Assembly (NCBI RefSeq): GCF_014695975.1
Contig: NZ_JACJPI010000012.1
Span: forward strand, 1 to 64,000
Direction: 5' to 3'
Source: Leptolyngbya sp. FACHB-321
Lineage (GTDB): Bacteria > Cyanobacteriota > Cyanobacteriia > Leptolyngbyales > Leptolyngbyaceae
DNA: 64,000 bases
The notes under the pieces were generated by a model that was given only the letters and a program-made list of their open reading frames with translations, made no database searches and was not told the origin of the DNA. Shown here piece by piece: positions 17,633-26,636 of the stretch. The translations under genes and the position numbers were made by a program. How positions within the stretch are numbered: the first letter of the stretch is position 1; each line of letters starts with the position of its first letter.

Positions 17633-17939
17633 AATACTTCGGTTTTGAAATGGTTCACGGTTGCTGTTGAATTGTATCCTAAAGCTGAGGGAATAACTGG
17701 CAAAATTCGGTGGACAAAGAGTAAAAATATGGTAAGCCGTGATTGTGCAGTGACTAATCTCAGCAGTAAAGAAAAAACATCAAAGGTAGCCTACTACTTA
17801 AGCTTAATGTCCGTGGGAAGTGGCTTCTTATCATAAAAAAGAATAGACAATAAATATAGAACTTGATGTCCTAATCTGCAGTCAATTGCTTATATATTTC
17901 AACTTATTAACCATGATCAACTTATAAAAAACTGTTTGC
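17633..17939. promoter_or_regulatory. Intergenic region, probable hsdM promoter
   Basis: 307 bp, AT-rich, between the hsdM start and the ariB stop. The part adjoining hsdM is the only available upstream region before a gene ends, so it should contain the hsdM promoter. No specific box, RNA or repeat stands out. Confidence 0.35.
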
Positions 17940-18869
17940 TCACACAGCTTTTAATCGTGCTGTTAAATACTCATTCAATTCTTTAGGACATGCTAAACGG
18001 GGAGCGAGTATCTCAACAGCGTTTCCAAAATTAATATATGACCGGATTTTTATTCGCTTAAGGCTTCCATCATCCTTAATTTCCTGCTCAAGCTGACTCA
18101 AAAAAAATAATAAGCACCAGAGTTCTTGTTTGCCCCTCAGCCAAACCTTTGTTGGTAAAGTTTCTAGTTCGTTCTTTGCCAAGGTGATAGCTGCAGCAGG
18201 TGGTGGATTGTCAACTTTACATTCCCGCGCTAGGTGAGTCGAGATATCAGGGTTCCAATTCAGTACAAGTTCGTAATTGAAAGCTATAGAAAGTATTGAA
18301 GGTCCAATATTTTCATTTTGTGGTTTTTCACCCAATCGACGAGTGGCAACAATCCATGCCATCCATGGAAGGAAAACATCACGATATGTTTGTTGGAACT
18401 TGCTAAAATTTCGGCAAGCAACTTCGGTAGCCCCGCTAGATGAATCCAATCCCCAAATATCAGTTAAAATTACCGCTACAGCTTCTTCTGAGACGAGGAA
18501 GTTTTCTATAGAATAGTATGAGGTCACAAACAAACTCTGCTGTGTTTTGGTTCCCTCAGTTTTGCCTACTAAATCATCATGGTCTTTGTCAACGAAAAAC
18601 ATTAATTTTGGATTGTTTGGAAATCGTTCTTCTAAATACTTCCACGCATCTAATACATCCTTCTTTCGTCCTAATACTGTTGTCGTGACAGCCAAATTTG
18701 CTTCATCAGCCATTCTGCTAACGTGCACTCTGATAAAAGAAGGATCATCTCGCCCCTCAAGAAAAATATAAATCTTTCTGGCATTTGGATTGAAGCTAGT
18801 GAGAAATAGATTGATTTTTGCTCGTGATGACTGTGGCGCAGACTTCAGAGCATCTAAGAATGATGGCAT
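17940..18869 (-). CDS. ariB: PARIS-like effector AriB (DUF4435, TOPRIM-type)
   Basis: 309 residues. The DUF4435/TOPRIM signature is visible: IFLEGRDDPSF (E38), FFVDKDHDD (D94, D96), and the family-typical SYYSIENFLV (117-126). In PARIS systems the AriB nuclease is held by AriA and released when a phage anti-restriction protein such as Ocr is sensed, leading to cell death or dormancy through tRNA damage. Its ATG lies two bases after the ariA stop (TGAAGATG), so the pair is coupled. Assignment rests on the ATPase+DUF4435 pairing; other AAA/TOPRIM systems are possible but less likely. Confidence 0.8.
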   Translation of the reverse strand: MPSFLDALKSAPQSSRAKINLFLTSFNPNARKIYIFLEGRDDPSFIRVHVSRMADEANLAVTTTVLGRKKDVLDAWKYLEERFPNNPKLMFFVDKDHDDLVGKTEGTKTQQSLFVTSYYSIENFLVSEEAVAVILTDIWGLDSSSGATEVACRNFSKFQQTYRDVFLPWMAWIVATRRLGEKPQNENIGPSILSIAFNYELVLNWNPDISTHLARECKVDNPPPAAAITLAKNELETLPTKVWLRGKQELWCLLFFLSQLEQEIKDDGSLKRIKIRSYINFGNAVEILAPRLACPKELNEYLTARLKAV

Positions 18870-18871
18870 CT

Positions 18872-20311
18872 TCAGTTCTCCCGAACAAACTCACTGATGG
18901 AATGTGCGTATTCAGCTAATGAATTATCAAATACAAAGGGAGAGTGTGTAACAGCAATAAGCCCTGAACACTTTCCTGTCTCTTTTAAGTCTTGAAGAAA
19001 ACGACGCTGCCATGGTACTGAGATAGATAATTCTGGCTCATCAATAACAACAAAGTACTTTTGATAGCTACCCAGAAATACATGAGAGAATAATGAGACA
19101 ATTTGCTTTTCTCCTGAGGAAAGACCGTAGAGAGGCACTTTGCGGCTATTCTTTATATCATTTCGATTAATGATTAATTCAAATGCTGTGGGATTGAATT
19201 CAAGTTTTTTATTACTTAGGTATTGATTTATTAATTCGACTAGCTTGCGTACGGGGATCTCACGTTCCTGCTGATTTTTATGAAGCACAACTAGGTTAGT
19301 AAGAAAATGAGCGGAAATACGTTGCTCAACATTTAAAGTTTGATTTGATTTTGCGTTTTCAAGAAGGTTTCTAAGTTCTCGTCGATCATCTTCCGAGAGT
19401 ATTTCTTCTCCAATCCGGGATAGCATTAAATCAACAGTTTCAGCAACTTCATTTGTGGCTAGTGAAGAAGCATCAACATCTTTATAAAGACCTTGGAGAA
19501 TATTGTGTAGATAGGATCCTGTAAATCGATTGAGTTCACTTCTAAATTCTTGATCTAAAGTGGTGAGGCTTGATTTGAATGCTTCAGCCACATCAGTCAT
19601 GCCAAACTCAACTAATTCAATATAAGAAGCCTGCTTCCTGATTTTACGATTTCTCAAGTAGGAAGATGATGTTTCTTCAAGATTTAGATCGGGGAAAACA
19701 TCACTAAGTTCCTTCTCAATTCTACGATAGGTTGGTAAGAATAGAACTTGTTCGTCTTCATTTGAACCTATTAACTCAGCAAGTTCTTTTGGCCCCAAAT
19801 ATTGTTCACCATCTACATGCTCACCATCTACGCGATTTCTACGATTAAACATTGAACCTGTCTGCGCCACTTCAGCTATGGCAGAAAAAGCTACTCGATG
19901 AATTGAACCCAAAATAGGTTTTGTTAGGTTTCTTAGTTCTTCACGTCCCTGTGAAGTAGACCAATATTCTGGAGTGTTTTCAGAAAGTATATTTAATAGA
20001 GAATCCAATACGCTCTTAGATAAATTTCGCTTCAAATAACCTAGAGCACTACTTCTTTTTTGAGTACTAGGCAATTGTTCCTTATCAAGGCGATATTTTT
20101 TATCGTCAATTGTGATTGTACATACTTGAAATGGAAGTTCGCTGAGGCGATCCCATTGGGCAGTGAGTGCATAATAAATTAAATTAATTAATGTACTTTT
20201 TCCAGAGCCATTTTCGCCAACAAGAATTAATGTGTTGTCTTTAATAGGAACATTTAATTTGTAGGTATTAAAGAGCCCTTGTACTTGAACCCGTTTTAGG
20301 TTGATAGACAT
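18872..20311 (-). CDS. ariA: PARIS-like AAA15/ABC-type ATPase AriA
   Basis: 479 residues from ATG at 20311, chosen for GAGGGAAT at ribosome-binding distance; a longer frame to 20344 lacks this. Walker A GENGSGKS (32-39), ABC-signature-like YGLSSGEKQIVSLF, Walker B VVIDEPELSIS and an H-loop AVTHSPFVF are all present, as in ABC/SMC-like defence ATPases. A long helical insert lies between the Walker motifs. In PARIS the ATPase forms a propeller that stores AriB and senses viral anti-restriction proteins. The gene follows hsdR by 74 bp on the same strand and is nested within the type I R-M operon. Confidence 0.82.
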   Translation of the reverse strand: MSINLKRVQVQGLFNTYKLNVPIKDNTLILVGENGSGKSTLINLIYYALTAQWDRLSELPFQVCTITIDDKKYRLDKEQLPSTQKRSSALGYLKRNLSKSVLDSLLNILSENTPEYWSTSQGREELRNLTKPILGSIHRVAFSAIAEVAQTGSMFNRRNRVDGEHVDGEQYLGPKELAELIGSNEDEQVLFLPTYRRIEKELSDVFPDLNLEETSSSYLRNRKIRKQASYIELVEFGMTDVAEAFKSSLTTLDQEFRSELNRFTGSYLHNILQGLYKDVDASSLATNEVAETVDLMLSRIGEEILSEDDRRELRNLLENAKSNQTLNVEQRISAHFLTNLVVLHKNQQEREIPVRKLVELINQYLSNKKLEFNPTAFELIINRNDIKNSRKVPLYGLSSGEKQIVSLFSHVFLGSYQKYFVVIDEPELSISVPWQRRFLQDLKETGKCSGLIAVTHSPFVFDNSLAEYAHSISEFVREN

Positions 20312-20385
20312 CTTTATTCCCTCAATTGATTGGTAAACTAACAACCAGGCCCCAACTTAACAAAGTTCATTTCTATCGCCTTACT

Positions 20386-22722
20386 CTAAGCTACCCTATA
20401 GAGCTCTGTCGTCATTTCCTGTACTGCCTGAAAGTACGCTTGCCTGCTGCCAAACAGCTTAATGATCTCCATTGGCGTACCGTAGCGGTTCATTGGCTGA
20501 ACCTTCAGAACGTTAATATTCTCAATGTTTTCAATGCCTTCGTCGGCATATTTATTTAGAAGGGCATCCAAAACGTCTCTGACTTGCTCTCCATATTTCG
20601 TAAAGTAATCGCGCTTACGAACCTCTTCTGCCCGCTCTCTGCGGCTCAAGGGCGGCTGATCAAACGCTACATGACAAATCAGGTCAAACGAATCAAAGTC
20701 TTTGCCGACTTCCTCTGCTAATGCCTCTAGCAGAATACCTTGTCTCTCTAATGCCCTCAAAATCTCTTGCTTCTGCGCTGCCTCACTCCAGCGCTTCAGA
20801 AAGGCATCCAGCGATGCAAACTCCTGTCGCATGGTCTTACGAGTAAAGTCCTTAATCGATTCAGTGATCAACCTGCCATCAGGACTGTAGTACTGCACTC
20901 GTTCCCTTACAATCTCTGCCCCTTCCGTCGCCACCACATACTTTATGCGTCTATTGCTGCCAGTTGTGGGACCAATGATCACCACGTCTTCTCCACCCTC
21001 TTCAACGGGTGGAACGATCGGCTCTCCCGTTTTCGGTTCATAAATCTGCACCGGATCACCATCAAACTCAGGGTCGTAGAACCGTTCTGTTGCCTGCTTG
21101 AAGTCCATGATGGTGAAGTACAGCTTGTGATACTCCTCGTTGATGCGAGTGCCCCGCCCAATAATTTGCTTAAACTCGGTTGGTGATTCGATACGGCGAT
21201 CGAGCACAATCAACTTGCAGGTTTGAGCATCGATTCCTGTAGTCATCAGCCTGGAAGTTGTGACAATAACTGGATGGGTTTCGTAAGGCGCGATGAAGTT
21301 ATCCAGCTCTGCCTTGCCCTCATTCTCATCGCCCGTAATTCGCATGATGTACTTACGATTCTGGGCAACCAGCGCCGCATTCTCGTTCACCAGCGCCTTC
21401 CGCATCCGTTCCGCATGGTCGACATCCTCACAAAAGACGATCGTCTTCATGTAAGGATCACCGCTCTCCTGCAAAAACTGGGTAATGCGCTGGGCGACTA
21501 GTTCATCTCGCGGTTCAAAAACAATGGTGCGATTGATGTCCTTCTGGTTGTAGATCCGGTCTTCGATTTCCCGCCCATATTTGTCCTTTTCCCCTGGCTG
21601 TGGTCGCCATCCTTCCAGATCTTTGTCAATGTCTATCCTTACCACTTTGTAGGGAGCAAGGAACCCGTCTTCAATACCCTGCTTCAGGGAGTAGGTGTAG
21701 AGCGATTCCCCAAAGTATTCGATGTTGGAAATCTCTTTTGTCTCTCTGGGTGTTGCCGTCAAACCAATCTGAGTCGCTGACTCAAAATACTCCAGGATCT
21801 CTCGCCATGCCGAATCCTCTGCCGCGCTGCCCCGGTGACACTCATCAATAATCACCAGGTCAAAGAAGTTGCGGGAAAACTGTTTGTAAATGTCTTGCGC
21901 TTCTGTTGTTCCAGAAACAGCTTGATACAGTGATAGATAAATCTCAAACGACTTATCTGCTTGCCGTTTGGTAATTTTGGTCATTGCCGAGCCGAACGGC
22001 TTGAAATCATTCGTCTTCGTCTGGTCAATCAGAATATTGCGGTCAGCGAGAAAGAGAATGCGTTTTTTCGCCCCTGAGCGCCACAACCGCCAGATGATTT
22101 GAAATGCTGTGAAGGTTTTGCCCGTTCCGGTTGCCATAACCAGCAGGATACGGTTCTGCCCTTTAGCGATCGCCTCGATCGTCCTGTTAATAGCGTTGAG
22201 CTGGTAATACCGAGGTTCCTTCCCACTCCCATCAAAGTAATATTCCTGGGCAACGATTGGCTCAATCCCTGGCTCAATCCCTTTCCAGGCACAGTAGCGC
22301 TGCCATAGTTGCTCCGGTGAGGGAAACTCATTCAGGGCGAGTTCTCGCTCGGTTTGGGCAGCATTGCCTGTGCGATCGTGCTCCAGAAAAGCATCCCCAT
22401 TAGAACTGTAAACAAAAGGAATGCCCATAATCTCAGCATAGGTGAGCGCCTGCTGCATCCCGTCGCCGATGCCGTGGTTGTTGTCCTTCGCCTCCACAAC
22501 CGCCAAAGGAATATTGGGCTTGTAGTAGAGAATGTAGTCTGCTCGCTTGGACTCTCCGCGGCTGATTAACTTGCCTTTTGGGTTAACCCGCCCCTTCGTA
22601 AACGTCACCTCTTCCCGCATCTGGGTCTGAACATTCCATCCAGCCCCTACGATGCCTGGAGTAAGGTACTTCGTGCAAATGTCTCGTTCACTCAAGGAGC
22701 GTCTATCAATTTCTTCTGACAT
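20386..22722 (-). CDS. hsdR: Type I restriction endonuclease subunit HsdR
   Basis: 778 residues, ATG at 22722. N-terminal PD-(D/E)XK nuclease (D62 in KRADYILYY, E77/K79 in VVEAKD), then a superfamily 2 translocase with Walker A ATGTGKT (197-203), DECH box (293-296), GLTATPRE and a C-terminal helicase lobe containing IIGRGTRINEEY. The length fits the EcoEI-like HsdR class. It cuts unmethylated DNA after translocation together with HsdM and HsdS. The gene starts 174 bp after the cvkR stop on the same strand. Confidence 0.95.
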   Translation of the reverse strand: MSEEIDRRSLSERDICTKYLTPGIVGAGWNVQTQMREEVTFTKGRVNPKGKLISRGESKRADYILYYKPNIPLAVVEAKDNNHGIGDGMQQALTYAEIMGIPFVYSSNGDAFLEHDRTGNAAQTERELALNEFPSPEQLWQRYCAWKGIEPGIEPIVAQEYYFDGSGKEPRYYQLNAINRTIEAIAKGQNRILLVMATGTGKTFTAFQIIWRLWRSGAKKRILFLADRNILIDQTKTNDFKPFGSAMTKITKRQADKSFEIYLSLYQAVSGTTEAQDIYKQFSRNFFDLVIIDECHRGSAAEDSAWREILEYFESATQIGLTATPRETKEISNIEYFGESLYTYSLKQGIEDGFLAPYKVVRIDIDKDLEGWRPQPGEKDKYGREIEDRIYNQKDINRTIVFEPRDELVAQRITQFLQESGDPYMKTIVFCEDVDHAERMRKALVNENAALVAQNRKYIMRITGDENEGKAELDNFIAPYETHPVIVTTSRLMTTGIDAQTCKLIVLDRRIESPTEFKQIIGRGTRINEEYHKLYFTIMDFKQATERFYDPEFDGDPVQIYEPKTGEPIVPPVEEGGEDVVIIGPTTGSNRRIKYVVATEGAEIVRERVQYYSPDGRLITESIKDFTRKTMRQEFASLDAFLKRWSEAAQKQEILRALERQGILLEALAEEVGKDFDSFDLICHVAFDQPPLSRRERAEEVRKRDYFTKYGEQVRDVLDALLNKYADEGIENIENINVLKVQPMNRYGTPMEIIKLFGSRQAYFQAVQEMTTELYRVA

Positions 22723-22896
22723 AAATTAAGTCCTACCGATGATAGACAAGCTGCTTCGGTTGGCGTTTGTTACATGCTGCGCCACAACCAAAAAAAACAC
22801 CCTCTTGGCAATCAAGAACATATCCGACGTACTTAATTTCGAGGCGGTCTACTCTCAGAGTTCCCGTTTCTCAACCCTGATTAGCGACTAAACAAT

Positions 22897-23361
22897 CTAA
22901 CTGGGGGTGCCAACCAATTGAAGCCTTTTTTCCAACCGTTTGCCCAGTGCCTCGATCTGAATGGGGACGATCGCTCGTCCATCCTGAATCGCTGCGATCG
23001 CTTTCTGTTCATCAAATTCTGTGCAGCGTAGCGCTTCCTCTGCAGCACTTTGCCAGAGCATAAATCGTCTTTCACCCTTGTTATGCAGCGGATGCTCGAA
23101 GAGCTTTGGGTCCACGGCTCTCAGAAAGTTTAGAGCTGACTGGCAAACTTCAAAGCTCAAACCGAGCGAAAGCAAATATTCCATCAGCGTTAGTGCTAAT
23201 AAGTCCGTTAAAGAATAATAGACGTTGCGCCCTTTACCCGTCGTGTTCACAGCCGGCACAACGATCTCCTGCTCACGCCAATACTGCAATTGCCGCCGAG
23301 AGCAGCGTGTGATCTCAGCCGCTTCCGTGCTTGTAAAAAATTGTCCTTCCATACGATCCAT
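22897..23361 (-). CDS. cvkR: MerR-type CAST regulator CvkR
   Basis: 154 residues from ATG at 23361 (other starts: GTG 23385, ATG 23352). The N-terminus reads FFTSTEAAEITRCSRRQLQYW, a MerR-family winged helix-turn-helix; a helical, effector-type C-terminus follows. In V-K CASTs CvkR represses cas12k and the CRISPR components by binding the shared intergenic promoter. Here it diverges from cas12k with an 87-bp gap holding a perfect palindrome at 23398-23412. It lacks the long cysteine-bearing metal-sensing tail of classic MerR proteins. Confidence 0.9.
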   Translation of the reverse strand: MDRMEGQFFTSTEAAEITRCSRRQLQYWREQEIVVPAVNTTGKGRNVYYSLTDLLALTLMEYLLSLGLSFEVCQSALNFLRAVDPKLFEHPLHNKGERRFMLWQSAAEEALRCTEFDEQKAIAAIQDGRAIVPIQIEALGKRLEKRLQLVGTPS

Positions 23362-23397
23362 CGTACAAAAAGAAACAAAAAACACTTTATCCTCTTG

Positions 23398-23418
23398 AAA
23401 ACATAATGTTTTTATAGT
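23398..23418 (+). promoter_or_regulatory. Candidate CvkR operator overlapping cas12k promoter
   Basis: A perfect interrupted palindrome AAAACAT-A-ATGTTTT (23398-23412) abuts a -10-like TATAGT (23413-23418), 30 bp before the cas12k ATG. This position would let a MerR-type repressor block cas12k transcription. Binding is inferred from position and symmetry. Confidence 0.6.
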
Positions 23419-23448
23419 ACTTTAGTTCTACTCAATGGAATAAACCTT

Positions 23449-25347
23449 ATGAGTCAGATCACGATTCAATGTCGTCTGGTTGCTGATGCAGCGACTCGGC
23501 AAGCACTCTGGAGTTTGATGGCAGAGAGCAATACCCCCTTAATCAATGAAATCTTGGAGCAGATGAGCCAGCATTCAGATTTTGAGATCTGGCGGCAAAG
23601 GGGGAAGCATCCAACAGCAGTTGTAAGCCAACTTTGCCAACCACTAAAAACCGATGCCCGTTTCACAGGGCAACCTGCACGACTCTACACTTCTGCTATT
23701 CACATGGCAGATTACATTTATAAGTCTTGGCTCAAAATTCAGCAGCACCTTCAGCGAAGGGTCGATGGCAAACTGCGCTGGCTGGAGATGCTCAAAAGCG
23801 ATGAAGCCTTGGCTCAAGAGAGTGGTGTCGAACTCGCCAACCTTCGCGATCGTGCTGCTGCGCTTCTAACTCAGCTCCAGCCAGCCGCATCCTCAGACAA
23901 GCCAGCCCAGAATCAAGGCGAGAAGAGCAAAAAGAAGGCAAATTTATCAGACCGCAGTGTAGCCAGTCAGCTTTTTGACCGTTACAAAGATGCAAAATCG
24001 GTGTTCGAGCGCTGTGCGATCGCCTTCTTGCTCAAAAACGGTTGCAAAGTGCCACAGCAGGAAGAAGACTCACAGAAGTTTGTTCAGCGTCGCCGTAAGG
24101 TTGAGATTCAAGTCCAGCGGCTGCAAGAGCAAATTGACGGTCGTATACCGCATGGACGTGACCTGACTGGACAGAATTGGCTTGATACGCTTGAAACAGC
24201 TACTCAAACCGTTCCAAGAGACAATGCTGAGGCTAAACGCTGGCAAGACCGATTGTTGACTAAACCGAGCGTGCTGCCGTTCCCGCTCATCTTCGAGACC
24301 AATGAAGACTTAGTTTGGGAAAAAAACGTTAAGGGTCGGCTCTGCGTCCACTTCAACGGTTTTAGTGACCATACCTTTGTAATCTACTGCGATCAACGCC
24401 AGCTTTCCTGGTTCCAACGGTTCTTAGAAGACCAGGAAACAAAAAGAGCCAGCAAAAATCAGCATTCTAGCGGTCTTTTTACCCTCCGCTCTGCTCGTCT
24501 AGGATGGCAGGAAGGCGAAGGGAAAGGAGACCCTTGGGATGTATATCGGCTGACCCTCTACTGCACTATAGACACGCGGCTCTGGACAGCTGAAGGTACA
24601 GAGCAAGTCCGTCAAGAAAAGGCAGCAGACGTTACTAAGAAAATCACTCAAATGGAGAGTAAGGGCGACCTTCTGGCAACCCAGCAAGCGTATGTCAAGC
24701 GCCTGAACTCTACCCTGACTCGGATCAACACACCGTTCGATCGCCCCAGCAAACCGCTCTACAAGGGGCTGTCTCACGTTGTCGTCGGGCTGAGTCTGGG
24801 TCTAGAAAAGCCTGCCACGATCGTTGTTTGGGATGCCCAAGCCAATCAGGTGCTTGCCCAGTATGGGATTCGGCAACTGCTCGGTGAAAACTACAGACTC
24901 CTCAACCGGAGACGTTCGGAACAGCAGAAAACAGCTCATCAACGCCACAAGGCTCAAAAGCGATCAGCCCCTAATCAATTTGGAGAATCGGAGTTGGGGC
25001 AGTACGTTGATCGACTACTAGCGCAAGCAATCGTGGCGATCGCTAAAACTTACCGTGCTGGCAGTCTCGCCCTACCCAAGTTGGGAGACGTTCGAGCCAT
25101 CGTCGAAGCCGAGATTAAAGCCAGGGCTGAGCAAAAAAGTCCGGGCTATTTAGAAGGACAACAGAAATATGCTAAGCAGTATCGTGCTAGCGTTCACCGT
25201 TGGAGCTACGGCAGACTCCTTGAGAGCATTCGTAGCCAAGCTAACAAACTCGGCATTGCTGTTGAAGAAGTAAAACAGCCTCTGGTCGGCAGGCTAGAAG
25301 AGAAGGCTAGAGCTATAGCGATCGCGGCTTACCAAGCCCGTGCTTAA
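23449..25347 (+). CDS. cas12k: Type V-K effector Cas12k (catalytically inactive)
   Basis: 632 residues, the usual size for Cas12k. Starts MSQITIQCRLVADAATRQ, the conserved V-K opening, with a basic linker region (KSKKKANLSD) near residue 160. The RuvC-like C-terminal region includes YKGLSHVVVGLSLGLEKPAT at the position where active Cas12 enzymes carry the first catalytic aspartate; no D is present there, consistent with an RNA-guided binder that does not cut. It uses crRNA plus tracrRNA to bind targets next to a GTN PAM and recruits TniQ-TnsC-TnsB. The tracrRNA and array follow directly on the same strand. Confidence 0.97.
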   Translation: MSQITIQCRLVADAATRQALWSLMAESNTPLINEILEQMSQHSDFEIWRQRGKHPTAVVSQLCQPLKTDARFTGQPARLYTSAIHMADYIYKSWLKIQQHLQRRVDGKLRWLEMLKSDEALAQESGVELANLRDRAAALLTQLQPAASSDKPAQNQGEKSKKKANLSDRSVASQLFDRYKDAKSVFERCAIAFLLKNGCKVPQQEEDSQKFVQRRRKVEIQVQRLQEQIDGRIPHGRDLTGQNWLDTLETATQTVPRDNAEAKRWQDRLLTKPSVLPFPLIFETNEDLVWEKNVKGRLCVHFNGFSDHTFVIYCDQRQLSWFQRFLEDQETKRASKNQHSSGLFTLRSARLGWQEGEGKGDPWDVYRLTLYCTIDTRLWTAEGTEQVRQEKAADVTKKITQMESKGDLLATQQAYVKRLNSTLTRINTPFDRPSKPLYKGLSHVVVGLSLGLEKPATIVVWDAQANQVLAQYGIRQLLGENYRLLNRRRSEQQKTAHQRHKAQKRSAPNQFGESELGQYVDRLLAQAIVAIAKTYRAGSLALPKLGDVRAIVEAEIKARAEQKSPGYLEGQQKYAKQYRASVHRWSYGRLLESIRSQANKLGIAVEEVKQPLVGRLEEKARAIAIAAYQARA

Positions 25348-25389
25348 AAGGGGCTGTAGCTAAAACTTGCACCTTGAAAACTGAATGAT

Positions 25390-25680
25390 TCCAACAGCGC
25401 CGCGACGTAGGCTGCTTGCAGTCTACGTTCGTGCAAATGAGGGTTAGTTTGGCTGTCGTTAGACAGTCTTGCTTTCTGACCCTGGTAGCTGCTCACCCTG
25501 ATGCCGTCGGATGAGAGACTTCGGTTTCTTAAACGAGATTAAGTCATAGTTGAGGCGTTAGTCTGCTTCAATTATGGCGTCGGTGCGCTCCCGGCAACAA
25601 GGGCGCGGATGTACTGCTGTAGTAGCTACCAAACCACCCCCAACCAAGGGGGAACCCGCTTCTATTCTTCCTTTCAGCGA
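25390..25680 (+). ncRNA. V-K CAST tracrRNA
   Basis: Segments closely resemble the ShCAST tracrRNA: AACAGCGCCGC near the 5' end, GAGGGTTAGTTTGGCTGTC, CTTGCTTTCTGACCCTGGTA, GCTGCTCACCCTGATG, then GGTGCGCTCCCGGCAACAAG, GGCGCGGATGTACTGCTGTA and CCAAGGGGGAACCC, ending in CCTTTCA, which can pair with the repeat 3' end TGAAAGG/TTGAAAG. An extra region (about 25507-25578) contains two hairpins not in my recollection of ShCAST. Boundaries are approximate. Confidence 0.9.
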
Positions 25681-25861
25681 TCTGCAAAGACATAATTCTT
25701 TGCTGTGATCCGCGCAAAGGCTCAAATCCCTTTGCTGAGTCGGTTTCATGATTCTGGACTAGCTCTAAATTGTGAAAGCTCAGGTTTGGAGAAGGGTAGG
25801 TAATGCGAGCCGCGCAAGACCTTCTGAAACTTCTGCCTAGAGTGGGTTTTGGTTGGCTGCC

Positions 25862-26588
25862 GTCGCAATCACCTGTCCTTTCTGAGGCAGGTTGAAAGGC
25901 AACTCCCTGGATTGTAGTTTTGCACCCCACCTATCATCGTCGCAATCACCTGTCCTTTCTGAGGCAGGTTGAAAGCGCTTTTTTGACTTCTTCAGTGACA
26001 CTTTTTTCCAGGTCGCAATCACCTGTCCTTTCTGAGGCAGGTTGAAAGTTCGTATCAGTTGAACTAGACAATAGACGGATGAGTCGCAATCACCTGTCCT
26101 TTCTGAGGCAGGTTGAAAGGCGGGCAAATGAAGGTTATACAGGCGATCGCACCTGTCGTCGCAATCACCTGTCCTTTCTGAGGCAGGTTGAAAGGTGATA
26201 GAGGACTTCAAAAGTCAAGCCTTCAATGGTCGCAATCACCTGTCCTTTCTGAGGCAGGTTGAAAGATGAACGCTAAGTGCATTGTTGTGCCTCAATTTGA
26301 ATCGCAATCACCTGTCCTTTCTGAGGCAGGTTGAAAGAGGCGAATTATACTTCTTGCTCTCTAAGAACTAAGATCGCAATCACCTGTCCTTTCTGAGGCA
26401 GGTTGAAAGACAGCCAACGTTGCAGCAGTCAGCGCCACCCCAAAGGTCGCAATCACCTGTCCTTTCTGAGGCAGGTGAAAAGAGACAAAGTATCCTGACG
26501 CAGAGCGCCGCTAAGAAGTCACCTGTCCCTTCGAGACAGGTTGAAAGGACCAAAAATTGAAACTGGTATTGATGAAGTGGGTTGAAAG
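25862..26588 (+). CRISPR. Type V-K CRISPR array, nine full repeats, one decayed and one truncated
   Basis: The 37-nt repeat begins GTCGCAATCACCTGTC and ends GGCAGGTTGAAAG. Repeats start at 25862, 25939, 26012, 26083, 26158, 26229, 26301, 26373 and 26446. The seventh and eighth begin ATCGCAATC; the ninth ends GGTGAAAAG. A decayed 30-nt repeat lies at 26518-26547 and an 8-10-nt stub GGGTTGAAAG at 26579-26588. Spacers are 34-40 nt. Repeat decay is confined to the right (leader-distal) end. Transcription is from left to right, as for cas12k and tracrRNA. Confidence 0.97.
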
Positions 26589-26605
26589 GTAAAACTTTAG
26601 CCTTC
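26579..26605 (+). ncRNA. Homing crRNA-like guide matching tRNA-Gly
   Basis: A truncated repeat (GGGTTGAAAG, 26579-26588) is followed by GTAAAACTTTAGCCTTC (26589-26605), identical over 17 nt to the tRNA-Gly gene (complement of 26796-26812). The tRNA sequence 5' of the match is GTG, a valid V-K GTN PAM. After 17 nt the two sequences diverge. This corresponds to the delocalised homing guides known for V-K CASTs. Confidence 0.92.
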
Positions 26606-26636
26606 ATAAGTTATGGAGGTGCTTTTATATACGGTT

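Noticed and set aside
25568-26607. Minus-strand open frames containing repeated FQPASERTGDCD-like peptides
   Set aside because: They arise by translating the CRISPR repeats; the periodic 37-nt repeat plus unique spacers explains the sequence.
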